Positions 1-9,176 of a stretch of 64,000 bases of DNA are shown here, piece after piece. The position numbers were made by a program, and so were the translations under genes. Source of the stretch: an uncultured Bacilli bacterium (GTDB taxonomy: Bacteria; Bacillota_I; Bacilli_A; RF39; UBA660); NCBI GenBank assembly GCA_947629445.1, contig CANRDU010000003.1, positions 1 to 64,000 on the forward strand. Direction: 5' to 3'. The first letter of the stretch is position 1, and every line of letters begins with the position of its first letter. The notes below the pieces were generated by a model. That model searched no databases. It worked only from the letters and a program-made list of their open reading frames with translations, and was not told the DNA's origin.

Positions 1-329
1 ATATGGATGAATTAAATAGAGTGAATGAAGAACCGGAATTTCGGGAATATATGAGTTATGAAGAAGATCAAAGAAAGATAACCAACTCATTAGTCAAAGA
101 AAGTATGAGAAAAGGAATAGAAAAAGGAATAGAAAAAGGAATGAAGCAAGGTTTGGAACAGGGAATGGAAAAAGGGGTGAAGCAAGGTTTGGAACAAGGA
201 ATGGAGAAAGGAAAACAAGAGGAAAAAAGAAATATGGTAAAAAGCATGATAGAAAATGGTATGTCTAAAGAGGATATTATGAAGTATTGTAATATTACTG
301 AAGAAGAGTTTTCTAAGCTAGAATTGTAA
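1..329 (+). CDS. C-terminal part of a Rpn/PD-(D/E)XK nuclease-family transposase-like protein (5' end outside the window)
   Basis: Open frame reaches the window edge; (KG[IM]EKG/QGLEQGMEKG)n tail followed by a short helical C-terminus is typical of the tails of Rpn/PDDEXK_2 transposase-like proteins. Confidence 0.6.
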   Translation, partial: MDELNRVNEEPEFREYMSYEEDQRKITNSLVKESMRKGIEKGIEKGMKQGLEQGMEKGVKQGLEQGMEKGKQEEKRNMVKSMIENGMSKEDIMKYCNITEEEFSKLEL

Positions 330-330
330 T

Positions 331-359
331 TTGACAAAATATATTTTTTGTTGTATGTT
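331..359 (+). promoter_or_regulatory. sigma-A-type promoter upstream of the tandem RNA element
   Basis: TTGACA (331-336), 17 nt spacer, TATGTT (354-359). Confidence 0.6.
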
Positions 360-364
360 ATATG

Positions 365-466
365 GCGTCGAGTGAGTATGTATAAGAATTCGAGCTACAT
401 AGGGGAAACCTACACGTTGTTATGATAAACACGGAGTCACTATTTAGGTGTTTTCGTGTTTTTTTC
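365..466 (+). ncRNA. Structured leader RNA copy 1 (unidentified, riboswitch-like) with overlapping intrinsic terminator
   Basis: AGTGA/TCACT closing stem, TATGTA/TACATA hairpin, TAGG/CCTA hairpin, conserved TACACG and GGAGTCAC; AAACACG...CGTGTTT + T-run. Confidence 0.65.
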
Positions 467-497
467 TACTTTTTAGCGAGCACCTTATCGACAACAA

Positions 498-617
498 TCG
501 AATATGGGTGAGTATGCATAAGAGTATTCGAGCTGCATAGAAATTTAATCAATAAATTTTACACGTCCAAACGGAGGGAGTCACAATTATGAATCTTTTT
601 CGTTTGGATTTTTTTTG
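498..617 (+). ncRNA. Structured leader RNA copy 2 (unidentified, riboswitch-like) with overlapping intrinsic terminator
   Basis: GTGA/TCAC closing stem, TATGCA/TGCATA hairpin, AAATTTA/TAAATTT hairpin, TACACG, GGAGTCAC; TCCAAACG...CGTTTGGA + T-run. Confidence 0.65.
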
Positions 618-718
618 TTTATGATATAATGAAAAAGAAATCATAATAACCATATGCTAGCTAGAAGAATAAAAAAAGTAGTTTAACTTCAAAGCATAAA
701 GAAGAAAGAGGTGATGGT

Positions 719-1702
719 ATGAATGTGATTGAAGTAAAAAATTTATGTAAGACTTTTAAAGTTAAAAAGAAAGAAAAAGGTCTAAAGGGAAGTTTTCGTT
801 CTTTATGGCATCCTAAATACCAAAAGATAGAGGCTGTTAAAAATATTGAGTTTACGGTAGAAAAAGGGGAAATGATTGCTTTTATTGGTCCTAATGGGGC
901 AGGTAAGTCTACTACTATTAAGATGCTTACGGGTATTTTATACCCAGATAAGGGTGATATTTCTATTTTAGGGTTGGACCCTAGAAAGGCTAGAAAGAAA
1001 TTAGCGTATGAAATTGGTACCGTTTTTGGTCAAAAAGAACAATTATGGACACATTTAACTCCTTATGATAATTTTAAGTTTTTTGGAGCCATTTATGATA
1101 TTCCTGAGGAAGCAGTAGAGCGAAAGATTCAAGAGTTAAGCACTTTATTTGAATTGGAAGAATTTATCAATACTCCAGTTCGAAATCTTTCATTAGGACA
1201 GAGAATCCGTTGTGAAATTGTGGCATCTTTAATTCATGATCCAAAGATTTTATTTTTGGATGAACCGACGATTGGGCTAGATCCTGTTGTCAAAGAAAAT
1301 ATTAGAGCGCTCATTAAACGAATGAATAAAGAGTATAAGACGACTATCTTTTTGACGAGCCATGATACATCTGACATTGAGAAGTTATGTAAGAGGGTTG
1401 TCATTATTAATCATGGTGAATTAGTATTAGATGATTCTATGGAAAATTTGAAGTATCACTATTTAAATAAAAAAATAGTAGAAGCTAAAATGAAGGAAAA
1501 AGTGAATTTAGAAGACGAAGATGGTATCACGATTTTAAAAGATAAAGGATATAATTTAAAAATTGAGGTAGATACTAGTAAAAAAAGTGTTGCAGATGCC
1601 TTAAAACTTTTAAATCCTGACAATATTATTGATATTAATATTTCTAATATTCCACTAGAAAATATTATTACGGAAATTTATAAAAAGGAAGAAGACAAAT
1701 GA
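719..1702 (+). CDS. ABC transporter ATP-binding protein (COG4586-like)
   Basis: Walker A GPNGAGKST, signature LSLGQR, Walker B ILFLDEP, switch H (TSHDT); RBS AGAGGTG. Confidence 0.9.
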   Translation: MNVIEVKNLCKTFKVKKKEKGLKGSFRSLWHPKYQKIEAVKNIEFTVEKGEMIAFIGPNGAGKSTTIKMLTGILYPDKGDISILGLDPRKARKKLAYEIGTVFGQKEQLWTHLTPYDNFKFFGAIYDIPEEAVERKIQELSTLFELEEFINTPVRNLSLGQRIRCEIVASLIHDPKILFLDEPTIGLDPVVKENIRALIKRMNKEYKTTIFLTSHDTSDIEKLCKRVVIINHGELVLDDSMENLKYHYLNKKIVEAKMKEKVNLEDEDGITILKDKGYNLKIEVDTSKKSVADALKLLNPDNIIDINISNIPLENIITEIYKKEEDK

Positions 1703-2490
1703 GAAAGTATGTATTTATTTTTAAATCAGAAGTCATGAGTAGTCTTCAATATATTTGGAATATTTTGTTTGGTTTTTTGGGATACTTAGTTATTTTATTT
1801 ATTTTCTTTCAATTGTGGCAATATTTATATAGTGATCCTAGCCAAGTAATTCATGGTTATACAATGGAGGAAATGGTTTGGTATGTTATTGTTACCGAAG
1901 TTTTATGGAGTAGTCTTGGTGGCAGAAAATTATGTATGAAAATTAGTAATGATGTGAAAAGTGGAAATATCGCTTATAATTTATGTAAACCATATAGTTA
2001 TATTGGATATGCTTTATCTAGTCATTTAGGAAGTATCTTATTAAAGTTTATTATTTATGTGATTTTGGGAATGAGTTTGGGATTACTTTTTTTAGGAAGT
2101 TTTCCAAGTATTAGCATTCTTTCTATTTTGGTTGTTCTATTATCTTCTATTTTAGCTACCATAATCAGTACACTTCTTATTACCTTTATTGGACTATTTG
2201 CTTTTAAGATAGAGGATGCGAATCCCTTCTACTGGTTATATAGTAAATTTATTCTCGTGTTAGGAACTATTTTTCCCGTAGAATTTTTTCCACAGGTTAT
2301 CAGACCTATTTTGCAATATAGTCCTATTTTTGCAGTTACTTATGGACCGGCTAAGCTGTTTGTTCATTTTACTTTAGAAAATGCAATCGAAGTGTTATGT
2401 ATTCAAGGAATTTATTTAGTAATTTCTTATCTACTATGTTTATGGTTATATAAGAAAGGGGTGAAGAATTTAAATGTTAACGGCGGTTAA
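1699..2490 (+). CDS. ABC-2 type transporter permease
   Basis: Multi-TM protein, overlapping start with the ATPase stop; operon context. Confidence 0.8.
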   Translation: MRKYVFIFKSEVMSSLQYIWNILFGFLGYLVILFIFFQLWQYLYSDPSQVIHGYTMEEMVWYVIVTEVLWSSLGGRKLCMKISNDVKSGNIAYNLCKPYSYIGYALSSHLGSILLKFIIYVILGMSLGLLFLGSFPSISILSILVVLLSSILATIISTLLITFIGLFAFKIEDANPFYWLYSKFILVLGTIFPVEFFPQVIRPILQYSPIFAVTYGPAKLFVHFTLENAIEVLCIQGIYLVISYLLCLWLYKKGVKNLNVNGG

Positions 2491-3268
2491 AAATCAAGGA
2501 AAAATCAGTATTCTCTCTATAAAATATGCCCTTATGAAAGAAATGCTTAATAAGACGACTTTTCTTACGAATGTTATTTTTATGATTTTAAATAATGCTA
2601 GTTTTATTATTCAATGGATTGTCCTTTATTCTATTCAGGATAATATAGGTGGATATACGTTTCAGCAAGTACTCTTGCTTTGGGGAGTAGCAGCAGGTAG
2701 TTATGGGGTTTCTCACTTTTTCTTTGAAAATGCCTATGAATTAGCAGAAACGATTACTGATGGTAAATTGGATGCTTATATTGTTCAACCGAAAAATATA
2801 CTTCTTTCTGCGATTACGTCAAAGGTGAAAACCTCTGCTTTAGGAGATTTACTTTATGCTTATATTATGTGTGTGGTAGTCGCTAGGTCTTTTTCTAGTA
2901 TCCTTTTATTTACCTTTTTAATTATTTGTGGAGGTATTATTTTAACGGGAATTGCGGTTATACTAGGAAGTTTAAGTTTTTGGTTTAAAAGAGCAGATAT
3001 GGTAGCAGAAGCTGGAAATGGATGGATGACCAATTTTGCCAATTATCCAGATGGCATTTTCAAGGGAGTTGTTAAAGTACTTCTTTATACGCTTATTCCA
3101 GTTGGCATTGTAAATTATATTCCCGTTCAACTTTTAACCCATTTTCGTTTGTCTAATTTAGGAATTGTAGTGGGGTTTGCAAGTGTGATTATTCTTCTTG
3201 CTTTCATCGTCTTTTACCGAGGATTAAAAAGATATTCTTCTAGCAATCTCATGAGTATGAGAATTTAA
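2474..3268 (+). CDS. ABC-2 type transporter permease (second subunit)
   Basis: Multi-TM protein overlapping the preceding permease. Confidence 0.8.
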   Translation: MLTAVKNQGKISILSIKYALMKEMLNKTTFLTNVIFMILNNASFIIQWIVLYSIQDNIGGYTFQQVLLLWGVAAGSYGVSHFFFENAYELAETITDGKLDAYIVQPKNILLSAITSKVKTSALGDLLYAYIMCVVVARSFSSILLFTFLIICGGIILTGIAVILGSLSFWFKRADMVAEAGNGWMTNFANYPDGIFKGVVKVLLYTLIPVGIVNYIPVQLLTHFRLSNLGIVVGFASVIILLAFIVFYRGLKRYSSSNLMSMRI

Positions 3269-3296
3269 AAAGAGATAGATTTATTCTATCTCTTTT
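3267..3296 (+). terminator. Intrinsic terminator of the ABC operon
   Basis: AAAAGAGATAGA...TCTATCTCTTTT. Confidence 0.8.
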
Positions 3297-3321
3297 GTTA
3301 TAATGTAGGAAGAGGTGGATT

Positions 3322-4887
3322 ATGAATTTAGAAGTTTCAACAACTAGCAAAAATATATTTAAAAATATGGATAAGAAGAAAGTATTCCTAATTGGTGGTA
3401 TTATTGTCGTATTAGGTATTGTTATTTTCTTCTTGGTAAGAAATATAATGAAGGGAAAAAATCAATATCCATATGAAAACATTAGTGATACTAGTGCATT
3501 CTTCTTACAAAATAGGGAAGGATATTATGCACTTTTTAATGAAGATGGAAAACAATTATCGAATTTTATATTTGATAGTAAAAGCTCTTTTTATGGCGGT
3601 GTTGCGAAGGTTTCGACGAAAGATGGTATGTATGGAATTGTTAGAGAAGATGGTAAATATTTAGTGGAGTTAAGCAACCATTATATTTCCAATTATCAAT
3701 CTATTTTCTCTATTACAACGGAATCTCCAAAGAAATCTTATGTAGTCAATTATAAAGGGGATAAAGTTTTAGAGGGAGCCGAAGTATCTATTCATAGTTT
3801 CTATGATGCTGCTATTTACTATGTGGAAGTGAAGGCAAATGAAAAAGCGGAAGTAAAATCCGTTCAAGTATTAAATCATAGAGGAGATATTATAGATACG
3901 ATTCCGAATAAGGACTATTTTACGACGTCTACTCCTTCAGAGGGGTATACGACTCTATCAGATGGTGAGAAAACGTATGTCTACAATATTGATAAAGGAA
4001 AGAAAGTAGCTGAAGTAGAAGGTGGCTATTGCGTTTCCCAAGCTTATGGAAATGTTGTCATTCTGTCTAGTTGCAGTAGTTGGTATAGCCAAGATACGGC
4101 TAATAATTATGTCGTACTCGATAATGGAAGAAAAAAGTATACGATGGATAAATCAGAATGTAATCTTTCTATTTTAGAGGATGGTACGGTTGTCTGTTAT
4201 CAGCCTAGTGGGGAAAATGCTTTTGTAAAGCCAAATGGAGAACTTTCTAGTGAAAGATTTAAAAAAGCATTTAGTAGTAAAAATTATGTGGTGGAAGAAA
4301 ATGGAAAGTATACTTTTTATGCGAATGGCAAGAAAGAAAAAACAGTAGGATGTGCTTCTATTTCCTTCTATTTAGAAGATGGTTATATTCTTCGCAATCG
4401 TACTTATGGGGAGTGTGCGAGTGAAGAATCTGGTTATGCTTATTATAATGTTAAGGGAGAAAAAGTATCTGATACCTTTTATTCCGCTACTATCTTTGAT
4501 GATAATGGTTTAGCAATTGTTTCAACGGATAGTAATAATTATTATTTAATGAATTCTAAATATAAAAAGATAACAGATGCCTATACGAAAATTCGGGGTG
4601 TTGGAAATCTATATGTCGTTACGAAAAATCAAAATAACATGTTAATGGACAAAGAAGGAAAGATTATTGCTGAAGGATTCCATGATTTCAATTCAGTTTC
4701 TCGTCATCAGAATCAAGAAAAGTTTGTAAGTGTTACCTATGATGATAAAACGCTTATCTATGATGGTATTACTGGAAAAGAGATTGGGGAAGTATCTGGT
4801 ACTTCTGTATCTTTAGAAGAACACTATTATGTTTATGGAGATCATTATTACAGTTATAATACAGGTAAAGAATTTTATACGAATTAA
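3322..4887 (+). CDS. Membrane-anchored WG-repeat-like protein
   Basis: N-terminal TM (FLIGGIIVVLGIVIFFLV) then repeated DGxYG/NEDGKxL-type units. Confidence 0.6.
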   Translation: MNLEVSTTSKNIFKNMDKKKVFLIGGIIVVLGIVIFFLVRNIMKGKNQYPYENISDTSAFFLQNREGYYALFNEDGKQLSNFIFDSKSSFYGGVAKVSTKDGMYGIVREDGKYLVELSNHYISNYQSIFSITTESPKKSYVVNYKGDKVLEGAEVSIHSFYDAAIYYVEVKANEKAEVKSVQVLNHRGDIIDTIPNKDYFTTSTPSEGYTTLSDGEKTYVYNIDKGKKVAEVEGGYCVSQAYGNVVILSSCSSWYSQDTANNYVVLDNGRKKYTMDKSECNLSILEDGTVVCYQPSGENAFVKPNGELSSERFKKAFSSKNYVVEENGKYTFYANGKKEKTVGCASISFYLEDGYILRNRTYGECASEESGYAYYNVKGEKVSDTFYSATIFDDNGLAIVSTDSNNYYLMNSKYKKITDAYTKIRGVGNLYVVTKNQNNMLMDKEGKIIAEGFHDFNSVSRHQNQEKFVSVTYDDKTLIYDGITGKEIGEVSGTSVSLEEHYYVYGDHYYSYNTGKEFYTN

Positions 4888-4908
4888 AGATACGAAAGGA
4901 GGGGTTCT

Positions 4909-6183
4909 ATGTTTATAGATGAAGTAAAAATCGAGGTTATAGCCGGAAATGGTGGTAATGGCTGTCTTGCTTTCCGTAGAGAGAAATATGTAGAAATGGG
5001 TGGACCTTACGGTGGCAACGGTGGACGAGGCGGAAATATTGTCTTTGCGGTTGATGAAGGATTAAATACGCTTATTGATTTACGTTATAGTAAAAAATAT
5101 AGAGCCAAAAATGGTGCTCACGGAGAAGGAAAAGGCATGAATGGTAAAAATGCCCCTGACCTTGTGATTAAAGTACCTCTCGGAACAGTTATTACGGATT
5201 TAGAGACGAATTTTATTTTGGGTGATTTAACCAAAAAAGATAGCCGGGTTATTGTTGCTTACGGTGGTAGAGGTGGCAGGGGTAATATGGCCTTTGTGAC
5301 AAGAACGAATCCTGCTCCTGATTTTGCTGAAAACGGGGAACCTGGTGAAGAAAAAAAGTTAAAGGTAGAATTAAAACTACTTGCCGATGTCGGTTTAGTA
5401 GGAATGCCAAGTGTTGGAAAATCTACGATTATTTCGAAGATTTCAGCGGCAAAGCCAAAGATTGCTGCTTATCATTTTACGACGTTACATCCAAATTTAG
5501 GCGTTGTGAAGACAAAAGATGATCGTTCTTTTGTCGTAGCCGATTTACCAGGACTTATTGAAGGTGCTTCTCTTGGCGAAGGACTAGGGGATAAGTTTTT
5601 AAAGCACATTGAAAGAACTCGTGTGATTGCCCATGTGATCGATATGAGTGGCTTTGAGGGAAGAGATCCTTATGAGGATTATCAAATTATCAATAAAGAG
5701 TTAGAATCTTTCAACGAGAATTTAATGAAAAAACCACAAATTGTATTGGCGAATAAAATGGATCTAGCGGATGCGAAAAGGCGTTTAGAGGAATTTAAGA
5801 AAAAAGTGAGTGTTCCTGTTTATGAGATTAGTGCTTTAGAAAATCAAGGCTTAGATGATGCTTTAATCGCGCTTGCCGATGCTTTAGATAAAATTGAAAA
5901 GGTTCCTCTTTATGAAGAAGATCGTTTTGAAAGTCATGTTTTATATAAATTTAGGGAGGAACAACCATTTAAAGTATGGAAGGAATCTGATCATGTCTAT
6001 GTGGTAAAGGGTGAAGAAATTGAAAAAATTTATCAGATGACTTGGTTTGTTACCGATGAAGCATTCCTTCGCTTTTCGAATAAGTTGCGAAAACTGGGGA
6101 TTGATGACAAATTAAAAGAGATGGGTATTCAAAATGGGGATACGGTTAAAATTTTAGATTACGAATTTGAATATCGAGAGTAA
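4909..6183 (+). CDS. obgE: GTPase Obg/CgtA
   Basis: Gly-rich Obg fold, GMPSVGKST G1, DLPGLIEGA G3, NKMD G4, C-terminal OCT domain. Confidence 0.95.
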   Translation: MFIDEVKIEVIAGNGGNGCLAFRREKYVEMGGPYGGNGGRGGNIVFAVDEGLNTLIDLRYSKKYRAKNGAHGEGKGMNGKNAPDLVIKVPLGTVITDLETNFILGDLTKKDSRVIVAYGGRGGRGNMAFVTRTNPAPDFAENGEPGEEKKLKVELKLLADVGLVGMPSVGKSTIISKISAAKPKIAAYHFTTLHPNLGVVKTKDDRSFVVADLPGLIEGASLGEGLGDKFLKHIERTRVIAHVIDMSGFEGRDPYEDYQIINKELESFNENLMKKPQIVLANKMDLADAKRRLEEFKKKVSVPVYEISALENQGLDDALIALADALDKIEKVPLYEEDRFESHVLYKFREEQPFKVWKESDHVYVVKGEEIEKIYQMTWFVTDEAFLRFSNKLRKLGIDDKLKEMGIQNGDTVKILDYEFEYRE

Positions 6184-6272
6184 TCTCTTTTTTTTTGTCT
6201 ATAATGTGTATTTTTCACATTCTTTAACTTGAATAATAGGGTGGTTGTGTTATAATGGTATTAGGTGAGAAT

Positions 6273-6644
6273 ATGAAGGAAAGAGGATTTACTTTGGTAG
6301 AGTTATTGGCGGTTATTGTGATTTTATCATTAATTGCTTTAATTGCTGTTCCGGCTATTACAGGAATTATTAAGGAGAGCAAAGATACACTTTCTGATGC
6401 TCAGCTAAATAATGTTATATTAGCTGCTAAAAACTGGGCAAGTGATGTTAAAAATGTGAGTAAATTACCTGCAGAAGATGGCGATAGTGTATGTATTCAT
6501 TTAAGTGAACTCCAAGCTGGTGGATATGCGGATTTAGAGATTAAAAATCCAAAAACGGGAAAAGATATGGAAGTGTCTGTGAAAGTTATTAGAACGGGTA
6601 AAAATTTAGACTTTCAAGCAGTTGCTGGACCTGCTTGCCCATGA
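6273..6644 (+). CDS. Prepilin-type N-terminal cleavage/methylation domain protein
   Basis: MKERGFTLVELLAVIVILSLIALIAVPA; RBS AGGTGA upstream of ATG 6273 (ORF track starts at 6255). Confidence 0.85.
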   Translation: MKERGFTLVELLAVIVILSLIALIAVPAITGIIKESKDTLSDAQLNNVILAAKNWASDVKNVSKLPAEDGDSVCIHLSELQAGGYADLEIKNPKTGKDMEVSVKVIRTGKNLDFQAVAGPACP

Positions 6645-7369
6645 TTTATACTTCTTTAGAAAATCCTAGAGTTAAAGATTTAAGAAGACTTCATACAAAA
6701 AAATATCGTGATGAAGCTGGCCTTTTTTTAGTGGAAGGGGAACATTTAGTAGAGGAAGCTTACAAGGCAGGTTTCTTAGAAACTTTAATTTGCGAGGAAG
6801 GTTGTAGTTTTTCTTTAAACGGGGTAGATATGATGGTAGTGTCTCATCCTGTTTTTATGTCCTTAACAGAATTGGAAACTCCAAAACCCGTTATGGGAGT
6901 TTGCAGGAAAAAAGAAAATGTGGATTTAACAGGTAACATTTTAGTACTTGAGAATATTCAAGACCCAGGTAATCTAGGAACAATAATTCGAAGTGCGGTA
7001 GCTTTTCGAATGGGTGGTATTCTCATAAGTGAGGATACAGTAGACCCTTATAATTCTAAAGTTGTAAGAGCGAGCCAAGGACTTCTTTTTCAAATTCCTT
7101 TTCGTATTGGAAATTTGTATAATGAACTTTCTTCCTTGAAAACAAAGGGATATACGATTTTAGGAACGAAAGTTACTAATGGAAAAAACATCAAAACTAT
7201 TGAAAAAAAATCTCAGTTTGCTATAATAATGGGAAATGAAGGTCAAGGCATGAGTGAGATGTCGGGAAGGTTTTGTGATGAATTTGTCTATATAGACATG
7301 TCGGATAAATGTGAGAGTTTGAATGTGGGAGTAGCAGCAAGTATTCTCATGTATGAGTTAGATAAGTAG
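6641..7369 (+). CDS. TrmH/SpoU-family rRNA 2'-O-methyltransferase
   Basis: NIQDPGNLGTIIRSA, GNEGQGMS, SLNVGVAASILMYE motifs. Confidence 0.9.
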   Translation: MIYTSLENPRVKDLRRLHTKKYRDEAGLFLVEGEHLVEEAYKAGFLETLICEEGCSFSLNGVDMMVVSHPVFMSLTELETPKPVMGVCRKKENVDLTGNILVLENIQDPGNLGTIIRSAVAFRMGGILISEDTVDPYNSKVVRASQGLLFQIPFRIGNLYNELSSLKTKGYTILGTKVTNGKNIKTIEKKSQFAIIMGNEGQGMSEMSGRFCDEFVYIDMSDKCESLNVGVAASILMYELDK

Positions 7370-7376
7370 GTGCAGT

Positions 7377-7868
7377 ATGGATTATATTTTTATAGGGGAC
7401 ATTGTAAATACTCATGGCTTAAAAGGAGAAATTCGTATTATAAGCGATTTTAAGTTTAAAGATACTGTGTTTCGTAAAGATCAAAAGTGTTATATAGGAA
7501 AAGATCACAAAGAGGAAGTTATTGATACTTATCGCACTCATAAAAATTATGATATGGTTACTTTTCAAGATAAGAAACATATCGATGATGTTATTATTTA
7601 TAAGAATGAACCAATGTATGTGAATCGTGCGGATATTGAGTATGATGGATATTTAGACGAGGATTTAATTGGTTTAGAGGTATATTGCCAAGATCGACAT
7701 ATTGGGCATGTAGATAGTATTTTAAAGACGAGTGCTCATGAGATTTTAGTAGTGAAAAATGGTAGTAAGCATATGATTCCCAATGTAGATGAGTTTATTG
7801 AAAAAGTAGATTTAACGAATAAACGATTAGACATTCATTATATGAAAGGATTACTCAATGAAGATTGA
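7377..7868 (+). CDS. rimM: Ribosome maturation factor RimM
   Basis: GDIVNTHGLKGEIRI N-terminus, PRC-barrel C-terminus, adjacent to trmD. Confidence 0.92.
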   Translation: MDYIFIGDIVNTHGLKGEIRIISDFKFKDTVFRKDQKCYIGKDHKEEVIDTYRTHKNYDMVTFQDKKHIDDVIIYKNEPMYVNRADIEYDGYLDEDLIGLEVYCQDRHIGHVDSILKTSAHEILVVKNGSKHMIPNVDEFIEKVDLTNKRLDIHYMKGLLNED

Positions 7869-8526
7869 TGTACTTACTCTTTTTCCAGAAATGTTTAAGG
7901 GCTTTTTAGAAGAGTCTATTATGAAAAGAGCGATAGAATCTCACAAGGTCGAAATTTGTTTTCACAATATTAGAGATTATTCGAAAGATCCTCATCGAAA
8001 GGTGGATGATTATGGTTTTGGTGGCGGAGCTGGAATGGTTCTCATGCCACAACCTATTTATGATGCCATAGAGTCTGTTAGAAGAGAAGATTCTCATGTC
8101 ATTCTTCTAACACCACAGGGAACTCCTTACAAGCAAGAACATGCTTACCAGTTATCTCATTATTCCCATTTGATTTTGGTTTGCGGACATTATGAAGGAT
8201 TTGACGAGAGAATTCGTTCCTTTGTCGATGAAGAAATTAGTATTGGGGATTATGTTTTAACAGGTGGAGAAATTCCGAGTATGGTACTTATGGATAGTGT
8301 TACTAGGTTATTAGATGGGGTAATTGAAGAAGAATCTCATATTCAGGATTCTTTTCATGAAAATTTGCTAGATTACCCTGTATATACCAAACCGGTAGAT
8401 TTTAAAGGGATGAAGGTTCCTGAAGTACTACTTTCAGGACACCATGAAAATATTCGTAAGTGGAGATATAATCAACAACTAGAGAAGACTAAGGAAAGAC
8501 GGCCCGATTTATTAGAAGAGAGATGA
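7858..8526 (+). CDS. trmD: tRNA (guanine-N1)-methyltransferase TrmD
   Basis: KIDVLTLFPEMF, DDYGFGGGAGMVLMPQPI, CGHYEGFDERI, SIGDYVLTGGE. Confidence 0.97.
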   Translation: MKIDVLTLFPEMFKGFLEESIMKRAIESHKVEICFHNIRDYSKDPHRKVDDYGFGGGAGMVLMPQPIYDAIESVRREDSHVILLTPQGTPYKQEHAYQLSHYSHLILVCGHYEGFDERIRSFVDEEISIGDYVLTGGEIPSMVLMDSVTRLLDGVIEEESHIQDSFHENLLDYPVYTKPVDFKGMKVPEVLLSGHHENIRKWRYNQQLEKTKERRPDLLEER

Positions 8527-8530
8527 TTTT

Positions 8531-8998
8531 ATGGTTCAAGGACAATGTTACTTTATTACAAAGCAAGGATATGAGGGAGACGTTGTCTATTTTGATTTTC
8601 ATCAGTTAGAGGATGGATTCAATGTTACACCCAAAAATCAACTTCAGTACGATGGTATTATCGTTAGTAAGTTAATTATCATTAAAGATAGTTTAATTCA
8701 AAAAGTTTTAAGGAGAAAAATTCAAAAAAAGTTTGAATTGTATTTAAATTATATTGTTGATCTTTTAGAGGATGATAGTGATTCTGCTCCTTCGGGGTTA
8801 AATGAAATTTTAGGAGAACTCAGTCGATATAAGGATGTTTTGCGCTATCGCTATCAAAAGTATTTAGGAGATAAATACGTAGAGTTGATGAATAAGAAGA
8901 TTGACGTATTAGAGTATGAATTAAAATTAAAGGCAATGGATTATGCACCAAAGCAAAATATCTATGATGACGAAGAAGTGATAGAACGAAGTCGATAA
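8531..8998 (+). CDS. Conserved hypothetical protein
   Basis: ORF with coding character in the trmD operon; no family recognised. Confidence 0.6.
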   Translation: MVQGQCYFITKQGYEGDVVYFDFHQLEDGFNVTPKNQLQYDGIIVSKLIIIKDSLIQKVLRRKIQKKFELYLNYIVDLLEDDSDSAPSGLNEILGELSRYKDVLRYRYQKYLGDKYVELMNKKIDVLEYELKLKAMDYAPKQNIYDDEEVIERSR

Positions 8999-9019
8999 CT
9001 AGGTAACCCTAGTTTTTTT
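8998..9019 (+). terminator. Intrinsic terminator
   Basis: CTAGG-taac-CCTAG + TTTTTTT. Confidence 0.7.
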
Positions 9020-9069
9020 CTTTCTTTTTTAGGAAAACTCTTGAAAAATGGGAATATTATGATATAATG

Positions 9070-9176
9070 ATAGTGGCTTTTTTAAAAAAACACATTTATG
9101 GATTATATTGCCTAGTGCCGTATGGTGGTGATATAAGAAGAGATAAATGGAAGAAGAAACGAAAGGATGTGTATGT
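9070..9176 (+). promoter_or_regulatory. rpsB 5' leader, candidate S2 autoregulatory RNA
   Basis: Nested CATTTAT/ATAAATG (9093-9099/9143-9149) and TTATAT/ATATAA (9103-9108/9131-9136) helices downstream of TATGATATAAT. Confidence 0.5.

Noticed and set aside
68-337. Antisense ORF opposite the Rpn-like tail and many other short opposite-strand ORFs in the track (e.g. 9869-10225, 10237-10683, 25193-25432, 39756-39967)
   Set aside because: They mirror low-complexity or strongly coding plus-strand genes, lack RBSs and give compositionally odd proteins.
589-624. Mini-ORF MNLFRLDFFCL within the second leader RNA
   Set aside because: Lies in the loop and 3' arm of the terminator and ends just past its T-run; GGAG is part of the conserved RNA motif, so a coding role is not supported.
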